From positions 18,442,968 to 18,506,967 of the forward strand of contig NW_020312785.1 of assembly GCF_003265705.1 (NCBI RefSeq): a DNA stretch of 64,000 nt. Direction: 5' to 3'. Both the position numbers and the translations under genes were made by a program. A model generated the notes under the pieces. It worked only from the letters and a program-made list of their open reading frames with translations, was not told the DNA's origin and ran no database searches. Position 1 is the stretch's first letter, and the number at the start of each line of letters is the position of its first letter. The stretch comes from Callorhinus ursinus (lineage: Eukaryota > Chordata > Mammalia > Carnivora > Otariidae). Shown here piece after piece: positions 10,985 through 22,634 of this stretch.

Positions 10985-11640
10985 AAAAGCTTTTTTTGTC
11001 CACCCCTCACTCCCAGTCTCTGACAACTACCAATCTGTTCTCTCCACCTATGGGTTGGATTTTTTTTTAATGCCACCAAATTTCAATTTATTTATTTTTA
11101 TTTTTTTAGTTTCAGGTGTACAGCATAGTGATTTGATAATTCTATAAATTATTCAGTGCTCACCACGATAAGTGTAATCACTTTCTGTCTCCATACAGTT
11201 GTTATTACAATATTATTGACTGTATTCCCTATGCTGTACTTTTTATCTCTGCGACTTCTTTATTTTATAACTGGAAGTTTGTCCCTTTTAATCTCTTTTG
11301 TCTATTTTGCCATCCCCCCACAACTACTTCCCTTCTGGCAGCCACCAGTTTGTCCTCTGTATTTAAGTCTGTTTTTTGTTTGTTTGTTTTTATGCATTTC
11401 ACATAAAATGAAATGATATGGTCTCTTTCTCTGACTTATTTCATTTAGCATAATCATCTCTAGGTTCATCCATGTTGTTGCAAATGACAAGACTTTATTC
11501 TTTTTTATGGCTGAGTAATATTCCATTATGGACATTTTTTTAATCCATTTACCTATCCATGGACATTTGGGTTGCTTTCATAGCTTGGCTATTGTAAATA
11601 GAGCTGCAATAAACATAGAGGTGCATATATCTTTCTGAGT
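10985..11640 (-). mobile_element. L1M fragment, ORF2 end and 3'UTR, reverse
   Basis: The plus strand reads as antisense L1: 'ctgacaactaccaatctgtt', 'tttcaggtgtacagcatagt', 'gactgtattccctatgctgt', 'ctgagtaatattccattatg' and 'ctattgtaaatagagctgca'. On the minus strand the frame at 11302-11535 gives MEYYSAIKKNKVLSFATTWM, the well-known ORF2p C-terminal segment. Ancient and diverged. Confidence 0.85.
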
Positions 11641-11644
11641 GGGT

Positions 11645-11845
11645 GGAGTCAAAAGGTACAATCTTCCAGTTATAAAATAATTAAGTCATAGGGATGTAAT
11701 GTACAATATGACAACTATAGTTAATATTACTGTATTGCATATTTGAAAGTTGCAAAGAAAGTAAGTTATCTTCATAAGAAAAAACTTCTCTATGTGTTGT
11801 GATAGATGTTAACTAGACTGATATCACGTTTGTAAACAAAATAAA
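11645..11845 (+). mobile_element. L1M 3'UTR fragment, forward
   Basis: 'gatgtaatgtacaatatgac', 'aactatagttaatattactg' and 'tatttgaaagttgcaaagaa' correspond to forward L1M 3'UTR sequence. It abuts the reverse L1M fragment to its left, giving an inverted pair. Confidence 0.7.
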
Positions 11846-11849
11846 ATCT

Positions 11850-12068
11850 AACATTCATTGAGGGCTTACTATGAACTGAGCCCTTAATTGTGGTACATGT
11901 AGTACCAACATGTAATACTTAGAACAGGCTAATGTGACAGGTACTGTTATAATTCCCACTTTAGTGATGAGGAAATCAAGGCTCAGAGATGAAAATGGAT
12001 ATGTAGCTATTTCATATTAAAGCTGCGGTCAAGGCCCTTAATAACCTCCAGATTGCACTGCCTCTCTG
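11850..12068 (-). mobile_element. MIR SINE
   Basis: Antisense MIR order: 'gagggcttactatgaactga', 'gcccttaattgtggtacatg', 'gacaggtactgttataattc', 'gatgaggaaatcaaggctca' and a final 'cactgcctctctga'. Nearly full length but old. Confidence 0.75.
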
Positions 12069-12260
12069 AAGGCTCCAGGGTGCACATTCTGCAATGGAAG
12101 AGTTTTAAGTGACCCACCAGAACACTCCTTTTTACCTTCTCACATTAATGGTAATTCTGTGATGAGATTAACCAGAGCAAGCATGGCAAACAACTATGAA
12201 GTTTTAAAAAAGGATCTTCATTTGGATAAAAAGGCAGAAGAAAACAATTTGCACCTTTTT

Positions 12261-12409
12261 AAAAAAAGAATTTATTTATTTGAGAGAGAGTGCACAAGCA
12301 GGGGGAGCGGCAAAGGGAGAGGGAGAAGTAGACCCCCTCTGAGCAAAGAGCCTGAGATAATGATAATGACCTGAGCTAAAGGCAGACTGACTAAGCCACC
12401 CAGCCTCCC
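12261..12409 (-). mobile_element. Carnivore SINE
   Basis: Reverse SINEC: 'aatttatttatttgagagag' tail end, 'gcacaagcagggggagcggc', then a damaged head 'ctaagccacccagcctccc'. The body has lost several bases around the 'gggctcgatccc' B-box region. Flanking duplication is poor (tttgcacctttt against ttttgccagttt), which suggests an older copy. Confidence 0.9.
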
Positions 12410-12929
12410 TGTTTTGCCAGTTTCTTGAGGATTAGGAAAACAGACAAAATAAAAGTAACATTATCATTCCCAAAGGTCACTAATAGTTAATTCATGTCGG
12501 GTAGTGTAAAAAATAAAAACTGAAAGAGTGAATTCCGAGGGAAAATAGATCAAACCCACATGGCATCTGTACCAACCACTGTTTGAGAATTGGTTGTCTC
12601 CAGAGCAACTACTATGAGAATGGCCCAAGATCATTTTTTATAGGAATCATATTCCACAATCAATTCACCTAAGCTGAATACCAGTGTCAGCCAGTCACTC
12701 GGATAAACATTACTAATGGAATATCAATACATATATATATATATGTAAAATTCAATCTTGATTCAATCCAGTCTCTGATTTATCTGCATCATTTTTTATA
12801 AAGTTAGTTTAAATTTTGCCAAATCTCCTACTCCAATCTATCTTATCATAGACCTTTTAAGAAATCTTTGCTCTAGAAAGTTTAATTGTAGTGTGTTAGA
12901 AAAGGCATGCTTACCTGATATTTAAGAAA
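12410..12929. other. Unique sequence with a short AT run
   Basis: No exon recognised. A short (AT)n tract (about 12730-12746) is the only repeat noticed. Confidence 0.4.
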
Positions 12930-13075
12930 CTTGGATTTTATTCCCCATATTGACACAGGGCAGCCTTCACTTTGGAGCAAATCACTTAACCTGTTCAAAC
13001 TTCAACTTCCTCATCTGAAACATAGGTGGACTGAAATGATTACTCTTTAAGCTCTACCTTTCTGTGATGATGGGT
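12930..13075 (+). mobile_element. MIR SINE fragment
   Basis: 'ggagcaaatcacttaacctg', 'cttcaacttcctcatctgaa' and 'acataggtggactgaaatga' track the forward MIR core and 3' part. Ends eroded. Confidence 0.65.
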
Positions 13076-14900
13076 ATCTATCTGAGAGCTTCCACTTCTA
13101 TGGAAATTAGGTCATAGGAGCCCTAACCTTGTAAAGTCAAGAAAGAATGAATAGAGACCTAGAGAAAAGTTAGCGAGTTGAAATGTTAAGGGCATTCTAC
13201 CTTAAGCAATGTGTCATTTTCTTTGGTGCCCTGGCATATTCTTACTGGTTTTATCAACTGTTTATGAGCATTTCTCTGAATTTTTGATATTTTAACTCCT
13301 TACTCTTCTTTAAACATTTTGTGTCACACCTTGAAAGTTACAGATATTAGAATGTTAATGAAGATGTCCTTGAAAAAAGACCAAGAAAACTGATATATGA
13401 GGTACCATTATTTGAGGTCATCATTCCTAATTTTGAACTAAAATGAGCATCAAGAGAAAAAAAAATATTCCCAAAATACTGTGCTCTCGTTTGACTTATA
13501 TTTTTAAAATTGTTATCTTGTGAAGCATATTGCTTATGTTTGTGTCAGGCTTGCCCTTATTTTGCCCAATTACTTTTCAGCTGCATTTGGCTGAGCATTA
13601 CGGTAGAAGAATGCAGTTCTAAAGTTATCTGTTTGCATATGGTTCTTCAGGAGGGATTCAAAAGATACATTTATTGTGTTTATTGAGAAGACAACCCTTT
13701 GTTTCTCCCAAGCCTAAATATGTTTTTCTAAATGCACCCTCAAAATCAGTGCCTGCCTGTACACTAATAAACTATAGGTCTTTCTCAGCTCATATATTAT
13801 ATTGGAAGAGGAGGCATTGTTTAGACACATACTCATGGTACTGCTGACTGTTGCTATAAAAATGAAGTTTCATCTCTGCTCGATTTCCATTGCTTTTCCT
13901 TTGAAATCTGGTGTTTATTGCAACAGAATTTCAGATTTTGCAACATGAGAGTCTGAAAGACAGGCCAACACAGGCGGCTCTTTGGAAACAAGAGAACTGG
14001 TACTTCCAACAGCCAAAAAGCTGGCCAGACACCAGGAAGAGGGGAAAGACACATCAGGTAGTTTGTGTTGATTCCCCCAGATGTATTTTGATTATTTGCT
14101 AGAGGGTTTCTTTTGACAAAGCAGAGACTTTTTTTTTTTTTTTGGTTGTTCTGTGTTTCTGTTAACCATACTCTCCTGGAAGAGACTTTGACCATCTGGA
14201 TGTGGTTTTTATTTCTGTGAGAAGGAACTTTTGTGTCCTTGACATGCCACTAGTAAAAATAAATGCTCAATGAAAAGAGCATGGATCAAGATGCTATATA
14301 TTTCCAGGTCAAATTAGGACAACTATTACAAGTTATTTGGTATATACAATTAAGCATGTGAACATGAAAAAATGCACTTATTACAAATTTACTTACTGGA
14401 CGTTTCAGAATAACTTGACAGCTAGTTTGGAACAGGCATATTAAACATAACATCTGCACACAACATGGTCATCTGTAGGATAAAAGGCAGCTAAACATGT
14501 GTCCATGCACTATATAAACTAGTGAGAATTTTGTAATTTTATTTCAGGAGATCTTAATATACTCATTTTCATTATAAAAAACAATTATGGATTTAAGATA
14601 TAGATTTGAAATTTGTAGCAAACTGTAGCAAAAAGGATCAAGCATCAAAGAACAATGTTTGGGGAGCATATAATTTTTCTGTTCTTTACCCTTTACTCCA
14701 CTGGCAATACCTTTGCCACAACTCATCTTCGAATTTTGCTGAGTACTTTATTCAGGCAGTGAGGGTTTATTTTTGCTTCTGAACTTGAAAATTAAGCAGC
14801 CAGTGAGGTAGATTCCTCAATTAAATCAAATGGTCCATATTAATGTTGACACTCAAAGGAACAGCTTTGTTTATTTCATACTGGAAATAAAGACAAAGAT

Positions 14901-14904
<4 letters not shown>
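13076..14904. other. Unique non-coding sequence
   Basis: No transposon or gene recognised. Reverse and forward frames of 113 and 63 codons (13854-14195, 13911-14102) overlap each other on opposite strands, which argues for chance. A poly-T run lies near 14130. Confidence 0.4.

Positions 14905-14943
<39 letters not shown>
14905..14943. repeat. (TG)n microsatellite
   Basis: About nineteen uninterrupted tg units. Likely polymorphic. Confidence 0.97.
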
Positions 14944-14945
<2 letters not shown>

Positions 14946-15291
14946 TGGCTGTTATTTTTACTTAGGTACTTATTTCTATACCTTTGTTCTAAAGAGCTAA
15001 ATCCCTGTTGGGATATGATGAAGTTTGATCTCTTCTAGGTCTATGTATCAAATGATTTAGCTTTCTGAAGCTATTACTTTCGAGACAGTGGCCACCAGGC
15101 TTCTCCGTCATTGAAGTTTGCATTTCCCTGCCTGGGGTGGTGAGATATTACTGTAGCCCTTAACTCTATTCTTGTGCCATACCTTTCTTTACTTCACTAG
15201 TGAGTCTTAGGAGGCATGGAAATGGCATTAAACCTAGTTGTGTCTTTGACATATTTCGTGAATTAGAGTCTCTTTTTAAAGGATCACCATC

Positions 15292-15407
15292 CAGGGTGCT
15301 TGGGTGGCTCAGTTGGTCCCGCTCTGCTTCTCTCTCTTCCTATACCTGCCACTCCCTTTGCTTGTAGTCTCTCTCTCTGTCAATTAAATAAATAAAATCT
15401 TTAAAAA
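15292..15407 (+). mobile_element. Internally deleted carnivore SINE
   Basis: The head 'gtgcttgggtggctcagttg' runs directly into 'gctctgcttctctctcttcc' with the central tRNA-related body missing, leaving 116 bp. The tail 'aaataaataaaatctttaaa' is intact. A perfect 14-bp target duplication, aaaggatcaccatc, flanks it (15278-15291 and 15408-15421), so the deletion is inside the element. Confidence 0.94.
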
Positions 15408-15595
15408 AAAGGATCACCATCTAAAGCCATAAGAATCTTTTTAAAATTCTACTGTTGTAACTAGAAAATTATTTAATCAATCTAGTTCACATAGAATATG
15501 TTATTTTTTTGTTACAAGGTAAAATTTTTCTGGATCATGTAACTTAAAATCTAACAAATATGTACTGAAAATTCCTATGAAGGAGTTATTTTTTT

Positions 15596-15780
15596 TAAGA
15601 TTTTATTTATTGATTTGAGAAAGAAAGAGAGTGAGAAACAGCATGAAAGGGGAGAGGGTCAGAGGAAGAAGCAGGCTCCCCGCTGAGCCAGGAGCCTGAT
15701 GTGGGACTCGATCCTGGGACTTCAGGATCACGACCTGAGCTGAAGGCAGACGCTTAATCAACTGAGCCACCCAGGCGCCC
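15596..15780 (-). mobile_element. Carnivore SINE
   Basis: Complete reverse SINEC, with 'gatgtgggactcgatcctgg' in the body and 'tgagccacccaggcgccc' at the head. Perfect 18-bp target duplication tgaaggagttattttttt at 15578-15595 and 15781-15798, indicating a relatively young insertion. Confidence 0.97.
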
Positions 15781-15798
15781 TGAAGGAGTTATTTTTTT

Positions 15799-17234
15799 AG
15801 GGTTCGGCATATTTAGAAAGTCTGCTTATAATTCTGCAGCTTTGATCACAGACACCATAATTAGTTCTGTTCTTAAATACTAGGTCTTTGTAAGTACAAC
15901 AACATACCTTTGAAAACAGTATGAAAACAGGGTGTGCAGCTTGCAGGGAATTCTGGTCTAGCCAATGTGTTTGATCACCTGGTTTGGATAAACAGAAAGG
16001 TTACACCTCATGTTAGAAAAGATTTTGGAAATTAGAACAGAAGTTATAATTAGGTTTTACTTGAATGCCATACGCTGTGGAATTATAAAACAATGAGCTA
16101 GATAAATGAGATTACATTCCTACTTTTATTCTAAATATCAATATTAGGCATTTATCATGAGACCCTTTAAAAGCCTCTACTTTTAAAATAGTCATGGTGT
16201 TGGATGACTTAAATCCAGAAAATAGCAGACCCTAAAAGCAAAATAAACCACAAGGAATTACTTTCTTTCAGTTTAAGAAAGATTAGACCTCTTAACAAAT
16301 TAGTAGATGATGTATTACAATGATTTTTATACGAATATACTATTTCTACCATTGGAACTGGTTGCATCACCTATAAACTAAAAATGTAAGTAGGTTTTAA
16401 AGCTTTTTCTAAGGGTTGTTCAGTAGCATCTTGTTAAGAGAGAATGAGCCAACCCTTCGGCTATTCGTAATGCCAGTTAGGAATTGTTCGGGAAAAAATG
16501 AAGCCTTGATGGGTTATGTTGCACATAAATAGTATATTCATCGCAAAACAATATTAGGCCTATTCTAAATTTAGCCCTTTATTACTCATAATCTACCACT
16601 GTGAATGTTTTTACTCTTCTTTAGTAAGCTCTGCTACAAATCATGAGTGATTATTATATAACAGAAAGTTCTCTAGCTGATACTCTCATGTTTTCCTTTC
16701 CACATCAGAGGAATGAAGAAGTTCTACATACTAAAAACAAACGAACAAATGAACAAAACCCAAAAGTCAACAAAGAAAATGCACCTCTAAATATAGGGGC
16801 GCTAAAACTTTAAGGACAAACACAGATTATTACACTTCACGTGGATATGTTATACTATATGGGTTTATTGACATTGATATATCTGGAGAACCTGTACCCT
16901 ACTCACCAGGTACTTTTCACTCAGGAACTTCTGCGTCAAGAGTTTCACTACCTGGACTTTTGGACTGCATCAGGACAAAAGTGATTGTGATAGCAAACAG
17001 TTGTGCTAAAAATGTCCTAGTTATGTGAAAGTGGGGTGACGACTGGCAAGTATTCTAAAAAGTCTAGAAAGCCAAAGGACCCCTTCAGTAAGGTAGGCCA
17101 AGGGAAAAATGAATTTTCTAATTTTATAGGTCTGAGCAAGCAGGAAATAAACTCTATAAGCTTGAACCTTGAATTATCTAGTATTAGTAATACTAGGTAA
17201 TCAGCAAGTGTGCTGACAAGGCATTTGATAAAAT
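15799..17234. other. Unique non-coding sequence
   Basis: AT-rich, with no exon, transposon or long ORF recognised. Confidence 0.4.
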
Positions 17235-17249
17235 TCAACACCCATTTTA

Positions 17250-17463
17250 TTTTATTTTATTTTTATTTTTTCCTAAAGATTTTATTTATTTATTTGACAG
17301 AGAGAGACACAGTGAGAGAGGGAACACAAGCAGGGGGAGTGGGAGAGGGAGAAGCAGGCTTCCCGCGGAGCAGGGAGCCCGATGCGGGGCTCGATCCCAG
17401 CATGCTGGGATCATGACCCCAGCCGAAGGCAGACGCTTAACGACTGAGCCACCCAGGCGCCCC
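17250..17463 (-). mobile_element. Carnivore SINE
   Basis: Full-length reverse SINEC with extended (ATTTT)n-type tail at 17250-17270, body 'gatgcggggctcgatcccag' and head 'tgagccacccaggcgcccc'. Perfect 15-bp target duplication tcaacacccatttta at 17235-17249 and 17464-17478. A young copy. Confidence 0.97.
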
Positions 17464-17579
17464 TCAACACCCATTTTAGATAGAAACTCTCAATATAATG
17501 TGGTAGATGAATGTTATAAAGTGGCAAAATATATCTACCTCAACCTAAAATACAGAATTGTACCCACATGAATTAGGGA

Positions 17580-17965
17580 AAAGAAAAATTTGATATTATG
17601 GCTGTTCCTTAACCTTCACTAGCAATATGTGAAAGTACTTGTTTTTCTACATCCTTATTAAAAGAATGCCAAACCGTTAGGTTAGGAATTGTAGGATAGT
17701 TTTAATTTGTAATTACCAAGTAAAAAGTGATATTGAGCATTTTTCATATTTAGAGTAATTTTCTTTTTTGTGAACTATATCCTCACAGCTTTTTCTACCT
17801 GCTTGTTGGGCTTCTTGATTTGTAAGAGCTCTTTAATGAGCTCAAAAAAATTTTATCACTTTTAAATCTGTCTTTTGACTTTCTTTATGGTAGTTTTGCT
17901 GTCCTAAACTTTTTTAGGAATTGGGATTTGTCAATTATATTTTTAATGACTTGTGAGTGTTTTTT
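17580..17965 (-). mobile_element. L1M ORF2 fragment, reverse
   Basis: Antisense L1 phrases 'gtgatattgagcatttttca', 'gcttcttgatttgtaagagc' and 'cttttgactttctttatggt' are diverged from but aligned with L1 ORF2 antisense. Coding capacity is lost. Confidence 0.6.
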
Positions 17966-18049
17966 TTTTTTTACTTTAAAAAAATTTTTTTTGTTTTTGC
18001 TTTTTGGAAGGGCATCCATACCTCGGAAGTACTAGCCAATGCAAATAGA

Positions 18050-19880
18050 AAAGATGGCAATAATACAAATAAAACATTTTTGAAGAGAATGTAAAATTAT
18101 TATATTATTTGTTAACTTTAATATTTTATACTTGGAGAATCTTGAAGAAACAATTAAACAAGTTCAGATTTAAAGAATTCAGAAATGTATCTAAATATAA
18201 AATTAATATACAGAAATTAACCACTAAATAAAATATAATACCGGGAATAATAAGAAAGATGCACGATGTATATAAAAAGAACTTTAAGATGGTACTCTGG
18301 AATGTAAAATCTGTCTTAACCAAATGCAGTGGTGGACTATGTTTTGTAGAGGAAGCCTCAACATCATAAAATGGATTAAGTGCCCCTAAATTAATTTATA
18401 AATCTAAAACAGCCGCAATAAAAATATTAGAAATTTAAAACTTTTATTATAAAGTTTATAGGCAAAACAAAGGAGAAAAAGTGAATTGGAAAATTGAGAG
18501 AAAAAGACTAATGAGGTATAAACACTCCTGTCACAAACTTTTTATTTAATATTGACACTGGAGGCAGGGTGTTGAAATAGTTATATGCCAATGGAAAAGA
18601 ATATAAAGAATATAAAAATTCTCTATAGACATTTGAGAAATTAATATATGACAAACTGTCATTTCTAATTAGTAGAGATTGGGTTATCAAAAATTGGTGT
18701 TGGGATGGCAAGGTAGCAATCCTGAAAAAAAAATTAAGTTGGTGCTAAGCCTTATATCTTGCACAAAATAAGCTCCAGAGTGAAATATTTAAGTTCATTA
18801 AAGGAAGTCATAAAAATTCAAGAAAAAATAGGGGAAAAATTTATTTATTTATTTACTTATTTATTATTTACTGATTCATCACTTACATATAAGTGCTCAT
18901 CATAAGTGCCCTCCTTTTTAAAAAAATATTATTTAAATTCAATTTAGTTAACACATAGTATGTTATTAGTTTCAGGGGTAGAATTTAATGATTCATCAGT
19001 TGCATATAACACCCAGTGCTCATTATATCAAGTGCCCTCAATACCCATCACCCACTCAGCCCATGGGAAAAAAAGTTTTTAAAAAAGATAGCATGTAGAT
19101 GGTTTTCAAAGCAAAAAATAAATAAATGAATTTCAGTTCCTATAAAAAATTCTGCTTAGCAATAACCACCCAAAAGAAAGTCAAAAGACATTAAAAATTG
19201 AAGAAGGATAATTTGAACTCATTGATATTCTCTTGCAAATCAAGAAGAATTCCAATAACCAAGAAAAAAAATGGGCAAAAGATGTGAGAAGAAAAGAAAT
19301 TACAAATGATTTTTAAGCATGAAAACATTCTCAATAATACTTGTCATAGGATAATTACAAATTAGAACTATTCTGTTGTGCTATTTGCATTTAGAAGTTT
19401 GGCAAATACCCAAAATCTTAATCATCCGCTATGCTGGCAAAAATGTGAAAAAACAAGCATTTTCATAATTTGTGAAGGTTTAAATTGATACAATTCCTTA
19501 GAAGGATAACTTGCCAATATCTAGCAAAATTAAAAATGTACATAAGTTTTGACACAGCAATTCCACTTCTAGGGCTTTATGCTATGCCTAAGTGTGTGTA
19601 TAGGTAAAATTATATATTTACCAAGCTATTCAGTGAATAACTTTTTTGCAAGGGTCAAAAGACTTAACACAATGTAAAGTCCATTTGCAGAGGATGGAGT
19701 AAAAATGTTACACATATTCAAAAAACCATTTAAAAGAATAAGGGAAAATTTTTTCTTTGTTATACTGATACATGAAGAACTCCAACATTTGTTATTAAAT
19801 AATAATCGGTTTAGTGTAAATAGAGATTGCATGCTATCATTTATGTAAAAAAACAAAAATAAAATAGTAGTATCTTTTGA
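18050..19880 (+). mobile_element. Decayed L1M, ORF2 to 3' region, forward, interrupted
   Basis: Forward L1-like phrases in order: 'taccaaat'-type codons near 18320, 'aaaattggtgttgggatggc' at 18690, 'gtcataaaaattcaagaaaa' at 18808, then after an insertion 'atgggcaaaagatgtgagaa' at 19271 and 'gcaattccacttctagggct' at 19557. Stops are frequent in all frames. A reverse L1 3' end sits inside at about 18843-19066. Confidence 0.65.
18843..19066 (-). mobile_element. L1 3' end(s) inserted in reverse
   Basis: Two antisense carnivore L1 3' segments in a row: 'gattcatcacttacatataa' with 'catcataagtgccctcc' (about 18871-18916), then a longer one with 'aattcaatttagttaacaca', 'gattcatcagttgcatataa', 'cacccagtgctcattatatc' and 'aagtgccctcaatacccatc'. 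The junctions show similar A-rich sequence (ggggaaaaattt, gggaaaaaaagttt), possibly a decayed target duplication. Confidence 0.75.
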
Positions 19881-21511
19881 ATTTTAAAATGTAAGTATTA
19901 ACTATTCAAACAAATAAAAATTTAAGAATAATGTGAATATTAGACATTATTATTCTTTAAAATAGTTCAGACTTTCTTCTTCTGAGACCCAAGTTCCTGC
20001 TCTGTCCTCCCTTCCTCTTCCAAATACACAGTCTTTACTGGTTGAGGGGTCTGGTGTTAAAAAATACGGTATGACACATTTCTTTTAGTTTTTTACAATA
20101 AGAAATTCAACTCTAAATCAACATTATAGACTAGGCTCTGGATCTAACTTTGAACCTCAATAAAACATTTATTTAGGTAATGTATTGAACTATGTATAAC
20201 TATCACTCCCTTTATCTCCCTTAGTAATTTTTTTTTTAAAAAAGTTTTAAAAATTATCGTTCTTAGTGAGGACCAAATAAGTGCATTTTAAGAATTTTCC
20301 ATCCCATTTAACAGGGTGATTAAAAAAATGTTCCTGATATATTACTTCTAGTTCTGGATTCCATAACATTTATTAGTAATTATAGAATACCTTTAGGTTA
20401 ATTTTAGAAAATATTTTCTCCAACTATACCCAATCTGTTTTTTTTTTTTTTTTCCTCGTCAAATGCCAACTATTGACATTAGGTAAACCTATCCTAAGTG
20501 TTGCATTTGGATGACCACCGTTGAGACCTAGGCAAATGCGTTGCTTTTCCTCCTTTCTCCACTGACTCTTCCATTTACTATCTGAAGCATAGTAGGAGTA
20601 AAAGAGAAGGAGTGTGAGGATTTACAGCATAGTTCCCGTTCGAGCTTTTAAAAATTGAAATCTTTAATTATAGTTACCCAACTATGGAAGACAAAAAGAC
20701 TCAAACTAGAAAACAGAATGGGAGTAGGATGGTGTATATACTAGGCATATTTTAAGCACAGAAGAATAATGGAAGTGCTGAGCAACCTTCCAAATGATAA
20801 ATTATCCATTTGAAATGTTATGAATTCCCAGGATTATTATTATATATATATATATTATTATATGCTTTAATTGTCAATAGATAAACAGCAAACTATATAT
20901 TATAAAATAATAGGCATATGAGCTAGCGTATCTGGAAGCTTTTGTTAAACTCTTATGTCAACTATTAGTGCTAATTATGTTTTTATTCTAATAATTAAAG
21001 TCATTCTTACAATAGTCAGTGGCTCAGCGACATTTATTGAGCTTTTCCTTTGTGTTGGAGCCTGGATATCAGAGACATGGCACTAAGTTAGAAATTGTCC
21101 TCTGATAAGTTATCTGGCTAAGACTCATGTAAAAACACACATATGTGCAACACACACACACATGCATGCGCATGTGTGTAGAGAAACTTCTTGTTAAACA
21201 TCCATAAAAAGAGTAAATTACAGAGTGAGATGCCAAGTAAAAGGATGATAAGTGTCAGAAAAGAATAAGAAGAAAATTCTCTGAGGTGTTAAGTTTTGAG
21301 CCATGTTTTGAGAAGGAATAACATAGAAAAAGATAAATGAAGGTCGATAACAGAAAAGAGGATGACAGAGTCGTTAATGGGAAGGACATGTAAAAAAGAT
21401 CATTTTCAGTTATATTTGTATATGGTTTATTACAGCTTTACAAAGCCTATTTAAATTTTTCTCTTTTCTTGACTTAAAATAAATTTCTGCCTTTTATTTC
21501 ATAATCTAATT
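19881..21511. other. Mostly unique non-coding sequence
   Basis: No exon recognised. Holds a poly-T run near 20437, an (AT)n cluster at about 20836-20862 and a CA/catg simple tract at about 21133-21180. The stretch 20460-20640 is less AT-rich than its surroundings and unexplained. Confidence 0.4.
21133..21180. repeat. CA/TG simple repeat with catg units
   Basis: 'acacacacacacatgcatgc' followed by 'gcatgtgtgtag', a partly self-complementary simple tract. Confidence 0.75.
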
Positions 21512-21702
21512 TTTTAAAAATATTTATTATTGATTTGAGAGAGAGAGAGAGGGTGTGCAGGGGGAGGGGCAGAGGGAGAAAGAGAATCTCAAGCAGACTC
21601 CCTGCAGAGCACAGAGCCCTACGCAGGGCTTCAGGAGGGGCTTGATCCCAAGACCCTGAGATCATGACCTGAGTTGAAACCAAGAGACAGAAGAGTAACT
21701 GA
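21512..21702 (-). mobile_element. Carnivore SINE, 5'-truncated
   Basis: Reverse SINEC of the 'gaaaccaagag' subtype. It lacks the last ~20 bp of the head (no cacccaggcgcccc) and ends 'agagtaactga'. It also carries an extra 'cttcaggagggg' inside the body. Flanking ataatctaattttt (21501-) and acaatctaattttt (21702-) resemble a target duplication. Confidence 0.9.
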
Positions 21703-21931
21703 CAATCTAATTTTTACATATCTTCTGAGTTTACATTATAGGCTATATAGGAGTATATCACCTTATGAATAAATACTGTTATCCTCTTGTTGCAAAAGTA
21801 ACATAATGAAAATACTTCTATATTTAACAATTTCTATATTTGAATAGCTTTTCATGCTATTGCAGAATCAGAACTTGTTTGAAAAACAAGTAATTTTGAT
21901 AAATATATGATAAAGAATAAATATTTTTAAA

Positions 21932-22075
21932 GATTTATTTATTTATTTATTTGAGAGAGAGCATGAGCACGGGGAGGGGTAGAGGGAGAGAGAGAAGCAG
22001 ACTCCCAGCAGGGAGCCTGACTTGGGGCTGGATCCCGGGACTCCAGGATCATGACCCGAGTCACCCAGGCACCCG
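21932..22075 (-). mobile_element. Carnivore SINE with internal deletion
   Basis: Reverse SINEC whose head jumps from 'atcatgacccgag' to 'tcacccaggcacccg', missing about 25 bp of the tRNA-like region. Perfect 20-bp target duplication beginning aaagaataaatattttta (21912-21931 and 22076-22095), so the deletion is within the copy or its source. Confidence 0.95.
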
Positions 22076-22095
22076 AAAGAATAAATATTTTTAAA

Positions 22096-22634
22096 AGGGA
22101 TCATTTGACAGAATCCCTCCTTATTTTCAAAATAGCTCCATCATATGAAATCTTACTCAAAATTTCCTTAAGAATAGAAAGGACAACAAAGCCAGAGACA
22201 TCAGAGAAACAGAGAAACAATTATAGAGGGTGAATAAAAGCTAAACACGGGGGATGTTCATACAGATTTAGATCTCTGTGTGATACAGAGATCTAGATAG
22301 CTTTTCTTCATAGTCATTCTGCCATTTATGAATTTCATGTTTTTAATTTAAAAGGTTGATTTGTTTTTTCTTTACTAAGGCTTTGGAAAACTGTCTTTTA
22401 GTTTGTAACTATGATAATTATTTACAGGGTTTGGTGGGATTGTCATATTTATGTGTTTTGAAGAGAACAGCCCCTCATGCTGTGTTTGCTGCACATCAAG
22501 CTTAATCTGTTTCCTCTCTTCTCAGCTTTCTAAGGTTATCCGTGCTGCTGAGGTTCTACTTTAGTTGTCTTCATATGTATCCCTAGACTTAAATTTTCCC
22601 TTATTTAGCAGAATCATTTTATACAGGTTCTTTT
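22096..22634. other. Unique sequence with a small hairpin
   Basis: No gene recognised. An 11-bp perfect inverted repeat with a 5-nt loop lies at 22269-22295. Confidence 0.45.
22269..22295. repeat. Perfect 11-bp inverted repeat
   Basis: tagatctctgt (22269-22279), loop gtgat, acagagatcta (22285-22295). Too short for a microRNA precursor. Confidence 0.8.

Noticed and set aside
13854..14195. 113-codon reverse frame
   Set aside because: Overlaps an opposite-strand frame, includes Lys codons from a poly-T run and shows no recognisable domain.
17210..17474. Opposite-strand frames of 68 and 62 codons
   Set aside because: Both are translations of a carnivore SINE with its flanks. The same applies to frames at 21474-21683, 41554-41757 and 53195-53392.
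20830..20865. AT-rich tract as a replication origin or matrix attachment site
   Set aside because: It is a simple (AT)n tract. Nothing beyond base composition supports such a role.
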